Positions 61,397 through 64,000 of a stretch of 64,000 bases of DNA are shown piece after piece (the first letter of the stretch is position 1; each line of letters opens with the position of its first letter). Below the pieces are notes generated by a model. That model was given only the letters and a program-made list of their open reading frames with translations. It had not been told where the DNA came from and did no database searches. The translations under genes and the position numbers were made by a program. This DNA is from Luteimonas abyssi (GTDB lineage: Bacteria; Pseudomonadota; Gammaproteobacteria; Xanthomonadales; Xanthomonadaceae), in assembly GCF_001482195.1 (NCBI RefSeq), contig NZ_KQ759763.1, positions 3,881,559 through 3,945,558 on the forward strand. The letters run 5' to 3'.

Positions 61397-61729
61397 ATGA
61401 GAGCACTGGGAAGACTTTTCGATCGCTTTTCGTGGCCGCTGTACTGCCGCAGCTATCTCGCGACGTTGGGGGGCTTGCTCGCCGGCCTCGCGGGGCTGTT
61501 GATCGCGCACGAGGCGGGTGGTTACCAGGCGTTGTCCCCGGGTTGGCAGACCGGTCTCGCGCTCGCGTTGTTGGCGGGAGCCGCGTTGCTTCTGACGAGC
61601 GTGCTCGCGTCACCGCGGATCATCGAGCGCTGGAGCGACGCGCTGTCCAAGCACGAGGTCGCGCTGTTTCTCATGGTGCTCGCGCTTCCGCTGTACGGCC
61701 TGCTGCTGCTCTTGCGGTGGCGTCGCTAG
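61397..61729 (+). CDS. Small membrane protein, unknown function
   Basis: A 110-residue product, MRALGRLFDRFSWPLYCRSY..., has three hydrophobic segments (residues about 20-38, 51-68 and 87-105). No family is recognised. The start at ATG 61397 follows GAGGATTCG. It ends 3 bp before the glyoxalase-fold gene. Confidence 0.6.
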   Translation: MRALGRLFDRFSWPLYCRSYLATLGGLLAGLAGLLIAHEAGGYQALSPGWQTGLALALLAGAALLLTSVLASPRIIERWSDALSKHEVALFLMVLALPLYGLLLLLRWRR

Positions 61730-61732
61730 CCC

Positions 61733-62140
61733 ATGCTCCGTCGCATGCACCACGCCGCGATCATCTGCGCCGACTACGCCGTTTCGAAGGCGTTCTACAC
61801 CGACGTGCTCGGCCTGCGGGTGATCGCCGAACATCATCGCGCCGAGCGCGATTCGTGGAAGCTCGATCTCGCATTGCCCGATGGCGGTCAGGTCGAGCTG
61901 TTCTCGTTTCCTGATCCGCCGGCGCGCGTGTCGCATCCCGAAGCCTGCGGGCTGCGCCACCTCGCGTTCGCGGTCGACGATGTGCGGGCCTGTGCCGCGA
62001 TGCTGGTCGCGCGCGGCGTCGCGGTGGAAGCGGTCCGCACGGATCCGTACACCGGGCGGCGCTTCGTGTTCTTCGCCGATCCCGATGGGCTGCCGCTCGA
62101 GCTTTACGAAGTGCCACCCAGGACCGGGGACGCCACATGA
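61733..62140 (+). CDS. VOC/glyoxalase-fold protein, YaeR-like
   Basis: The product has 135 residues. Paired beta-alpha-beta modules carry [59 protein letters not shown] and [16 protein letters not shown]. The metal-ligand positions His and Glu are retained. It is close to the YaeR/SMU1112c branch, whose substrate is unknown. ATG 61733 is used; ATG 61745 would start at the first conserved strand. Confidence 0.88.
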   Translation: MLRRMHHAAIICADYAVSKAFYTDVLGLRVIAEHHRAERDSWKLDLALPDGGQVELFSFPDPPARVSHPEACGLRHLAFAVDDVRACAAMLVARGVAVEAVRTDPYTGRRFVFFADPDGLPLELYEVPPRTGDAT

Positions 62141-62418
62141 GCGGTACGGCGAAGCCCGCATCGCAGATCCGCCGTCCCGGCCCGGACGATGCCGCGTCGG
62201 CGGCGCCGACATCGCGGTTCCTGTCCGGCGGCGGCCCCGACTGACGGCGCACGCGGTGGATCGCCGCACGCATGCGTCGATCGTCGTAGCCCCTGGATGG
62301 GCATTTCCAAAGGTGACGGCAATCGCAGTATCGCCTTAACGATTTCGTTACAACGGCATGTCGCCGTATGGACAGGGGCATCCGGCGCACCCCCACATCC
62401 TCTTTGGAGAGAGAACGT

Positions 62419-64000
62419 ATGTCGTTGCCGAACCGTTGTCGGCTGGCCGCCGCCGTCCAGTTGTCCCTGATCCTCGCCTTACCGGCCGCCGCCATCGCCC
62501 AGGAGACCCCCACCCAGGCCTCCACCCGCACCCTCGACGCGGTGCAGGTCACCGGCACCCGCATCCGCCGCGCCGAACTCGAAGGCCAGGTGCCCGTGCA
62601 CACGGTGAGCCGGCAGGACATCGAGCGCAGCGGTCTGACCTCCATCGGCGACGTGGTCCAGCAGCTGACCGGCTCGGGCTCGGCGCTCAACACCAAGTTC
62701 AACTCGTCCGGCAACTTCGGCTTTCCGCCCGACGGCAGCGGCGTGGGCGCGGGTTCGGCGCAGGTGGATCTGCGTCACCTGGGTTCGCGTCGCGTGCTGG
62801 TGCTGGTCGACGGCATCCGTTGGGTCAACGAATCCTCGGCCTCCGGCGTCGGCGCGGCGGTGGATCTCAACACGATCCCGATGTCGATCGTGGAGCGCAT
62901 CGAAGTGCTGGAGGACGGCGCATCCTCGCTGTACGGATCCGATGCGATCGCCGGCGTGGTCAACATCATCACCCGTCGCGATTTCGAGGGCGGCCAGGTC
63001 ACCCTCAACTACGGCGAGTTCGAGAAGGGCGACGGCGCGACCAGCGGCATCGACCTGAGCTGGGGCCGCACCACCGAGCGCAGCAGCCTGTTCCTGTCGC
63101 TGAGCCACACCGAGCAGGATCCGGTCTACGCGCGCGACCGCCTGCAGTCGCGCTTCCCGGTCCCGGGTACCGGCGTGGCGCTGGGCAGCTCCGGCACGCC
63201 CACCGGCCGCTTCATGGTGCGCGACCCCAACACCGGGGCGATGCTCGACCTCACCCCCAACACCGGCGACAACGCGCCCGTCTACGATCCCACCCAGACC
63301 GGCTGCGCCCGGACCGACGGCTTCCATTGCTTCGGCACCGACGACCGCTTCAACTTCGCCGAATACAACATGCTGATGACGCCGTCCGAGCGGACCGGCG
63401 TGTTCGGCCAGTTCCGCTTCGACATCAGCCCCAACCTGCAGTGGTACGCCAAGGCGCTGTACAACCGCCGCGAATCCACCAACCAGGCCGCCCCCGAACC
63501 GATCTTCCTCGGCCCCGAGGCCGGCACCGGCAATCCGCTGGCCGACGAGATCACCATTTCCGCGCGCAATCCCTTCAACCCGTTCGGCTTCGATCTGGTG
63601 TCGGGCGATACGCTGGTGATGATCGGCCGGCGTCCGGTGGAGGGCGGTGCGCGCGTGTTCGAGCAGAAGGTCGACACCCAGTACTTCAACACCGGCCTGG
63701 TCGGCAGCTTCGAGGCCGGGGATTCGCTGTGGTTCTGGGACGTCAACGCCGCCTACGGCCGCAACAAGGCGCGACAGACCAATTACGGCAGTTACAACAT
63801 CTTCAACATCGCCCAGGCACTGGGCGATCCCGATGCGTGCGCGGCCGTGGCCGGCTGCGTGCCGCTGAACATTTTCGGCGGCCCGGGCACCATCACGCCC
63901 GAGATGCTGGCGTGGATCCAGCCCATCGTGCGCGACGAGAGCCAGAACGAACTCAGCCAGTTCTCGGCCAACATCTCCGGCGACCTGTTCGGCCTGCCGG
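62419..64000 (+). CDS. TonB-dependent receptor 3, N-terminal part
   Basis: The gene is open from ATG 62419 (GGAGAGAGAACGT upstream) to the window edge, giving about 527 residues. A signal peptide ([13 protein letters not shown]) is followed by [20 protein letters not shown]. The plug reads [38 protein letters not shown] and [20 protein letters not shown]. The barrel then begins. It belongs to the iron/vitamin/sugar-type receptors with a complete plug, a branch different from the two receptors of the GlcNAc locus. The ligand is unknown. Confidence 0.92.
   Translation, partial: MSLPNRCRLAAAVQLSLILALPAAAIAQETPTQASTRTLDAVQVTGTRIRRAELEGQVPVHTVSRQDIERSGLTSIGDVVQQLTGSGSALNTKFNSSGNFGFPPDGSGVGAGSAQVDLRHLGSRRVLVLVDGIRWVNESSASGVGAAVDLNTIPMSIVERIEVLEDGASSLYGSDAIAGVVNIITRRDFEGGQVTLNYGEFEKGDGATSGIDLSWGRTTERSSLFLSLSHTEQDPVYARDRLQSRFPVPGTGVALGSSGTPTGRFMVRDPNTGAMLDLTPNTGDNAPVYDPTQTGCARTDGFHCFGTDDRFNFAEYNMLMTPSERTGVFGQFRFDISPNLQWYAKALYNRRESTNQAAPEPIFLGPEAGTGNPLADEITISARNPFNPFGFDLVSGDTLVMIGRRPVEGGARVFEQKVDTQYFNTGLVGSFEAGDSLWFWDVNAAYGRNKARQTNYGSYNIFNIAQALGDPDACAAVAGCVPLNIFGGPGTITPEMLAWIQPIVRDESQNELSQFSANISGDLFGLP

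Noticed and set aside
62141..62418. Possible riboswitch upstream of TonB receptor 3
   Set aside because: No cobalamin-box or other conserved aptamer sequence is visible in the 278-bp leader; open frames there are low-complexity.

Overview
The window is GC-rich chromosomal DNA, apart from one AT-richer island near 54.6-57.5 kb. It most resembles the Lysobacteraceae (Xanthomonadaceae: Lysobacter, Luteimonas, Xanthomonas relatives). The pointers are the cox gene order, an N-acetylglucosamine (GlcNAc) locus with TonB-dependent receptors, an XAC0095-like protein, an L1-like metallo-beta-lactamase, and the rpsU-yqeY-dnaG block. This placement is inference from gene content; no marker gene was compared.

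Layout. 1-1144: the start of putA, reading out of the window. 1546-10054: terminal cytochrome c oxidase locus (coxB, coxA, a 39-residue membrane protein, ctaG, coxC, surf1, an SCO-like protein, ctaA, ctaB), so oxidase subunits, copper insertion and heme A synthesis lie together. 10366-12018: a nuclease toxin-immunity pair. 12019-12691: non-coding DNA dense in palindromes. 12692-16345: ku and ligD for non-homologous end joining. 16470-31985: GlcNAc/chitin-sugar utilisation. One arm (minus) holds a hexosaminidase, two TonB receptors and a sugar kinase. The divergent arm holds an MFS permease, a LacI regulator, a deaminase/isomerase, nagA and a nagX-like membrane protein. Two operator-like palindromes sit between the arms.

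32046-37831: cytochrome b561, dnaG, yihY, an acetyltransferase, yqeY and rpsU (macromolecular synthesis block; rpoD does not follow dnaG). 37947-46880: tsaD, folB, a mechanosensitive channel, folK, a pteridine reductase, a MidA-like methyltransferase, VanZ, an AmgK-like kinase and a DUF72 protein. 46915-50144: beta-lactam resistance cluster. An L1-like class B3 metallo-beta-lactamase and a class A serine enzyme lie in one apparent transcript, divergent from an AmpR-like regulator. 50181-54419: cca, slt and a TauE/SafE permease.

54653-57477: an integron-type gene cassette array with no integrase in the window. There are three intact 60-bp attC sites, one decayed attC site and four cassettes. 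Each intact cassette begins with a core heptamer that is the exact reverse complement of the heptamer at its own end. The array abuts an IS110-family transposase remnant. A C4-antisense-RNA-like leader follows (about 57983-58198), upstream of an XAC0095-like gene. 59144-62140: a GST, a DUF1272 protein, small secreted or membrane proteins and a glyoxalase-fold protein. 62419-64000: the start of a third TonB-dependent receptor, cut by the window edge.
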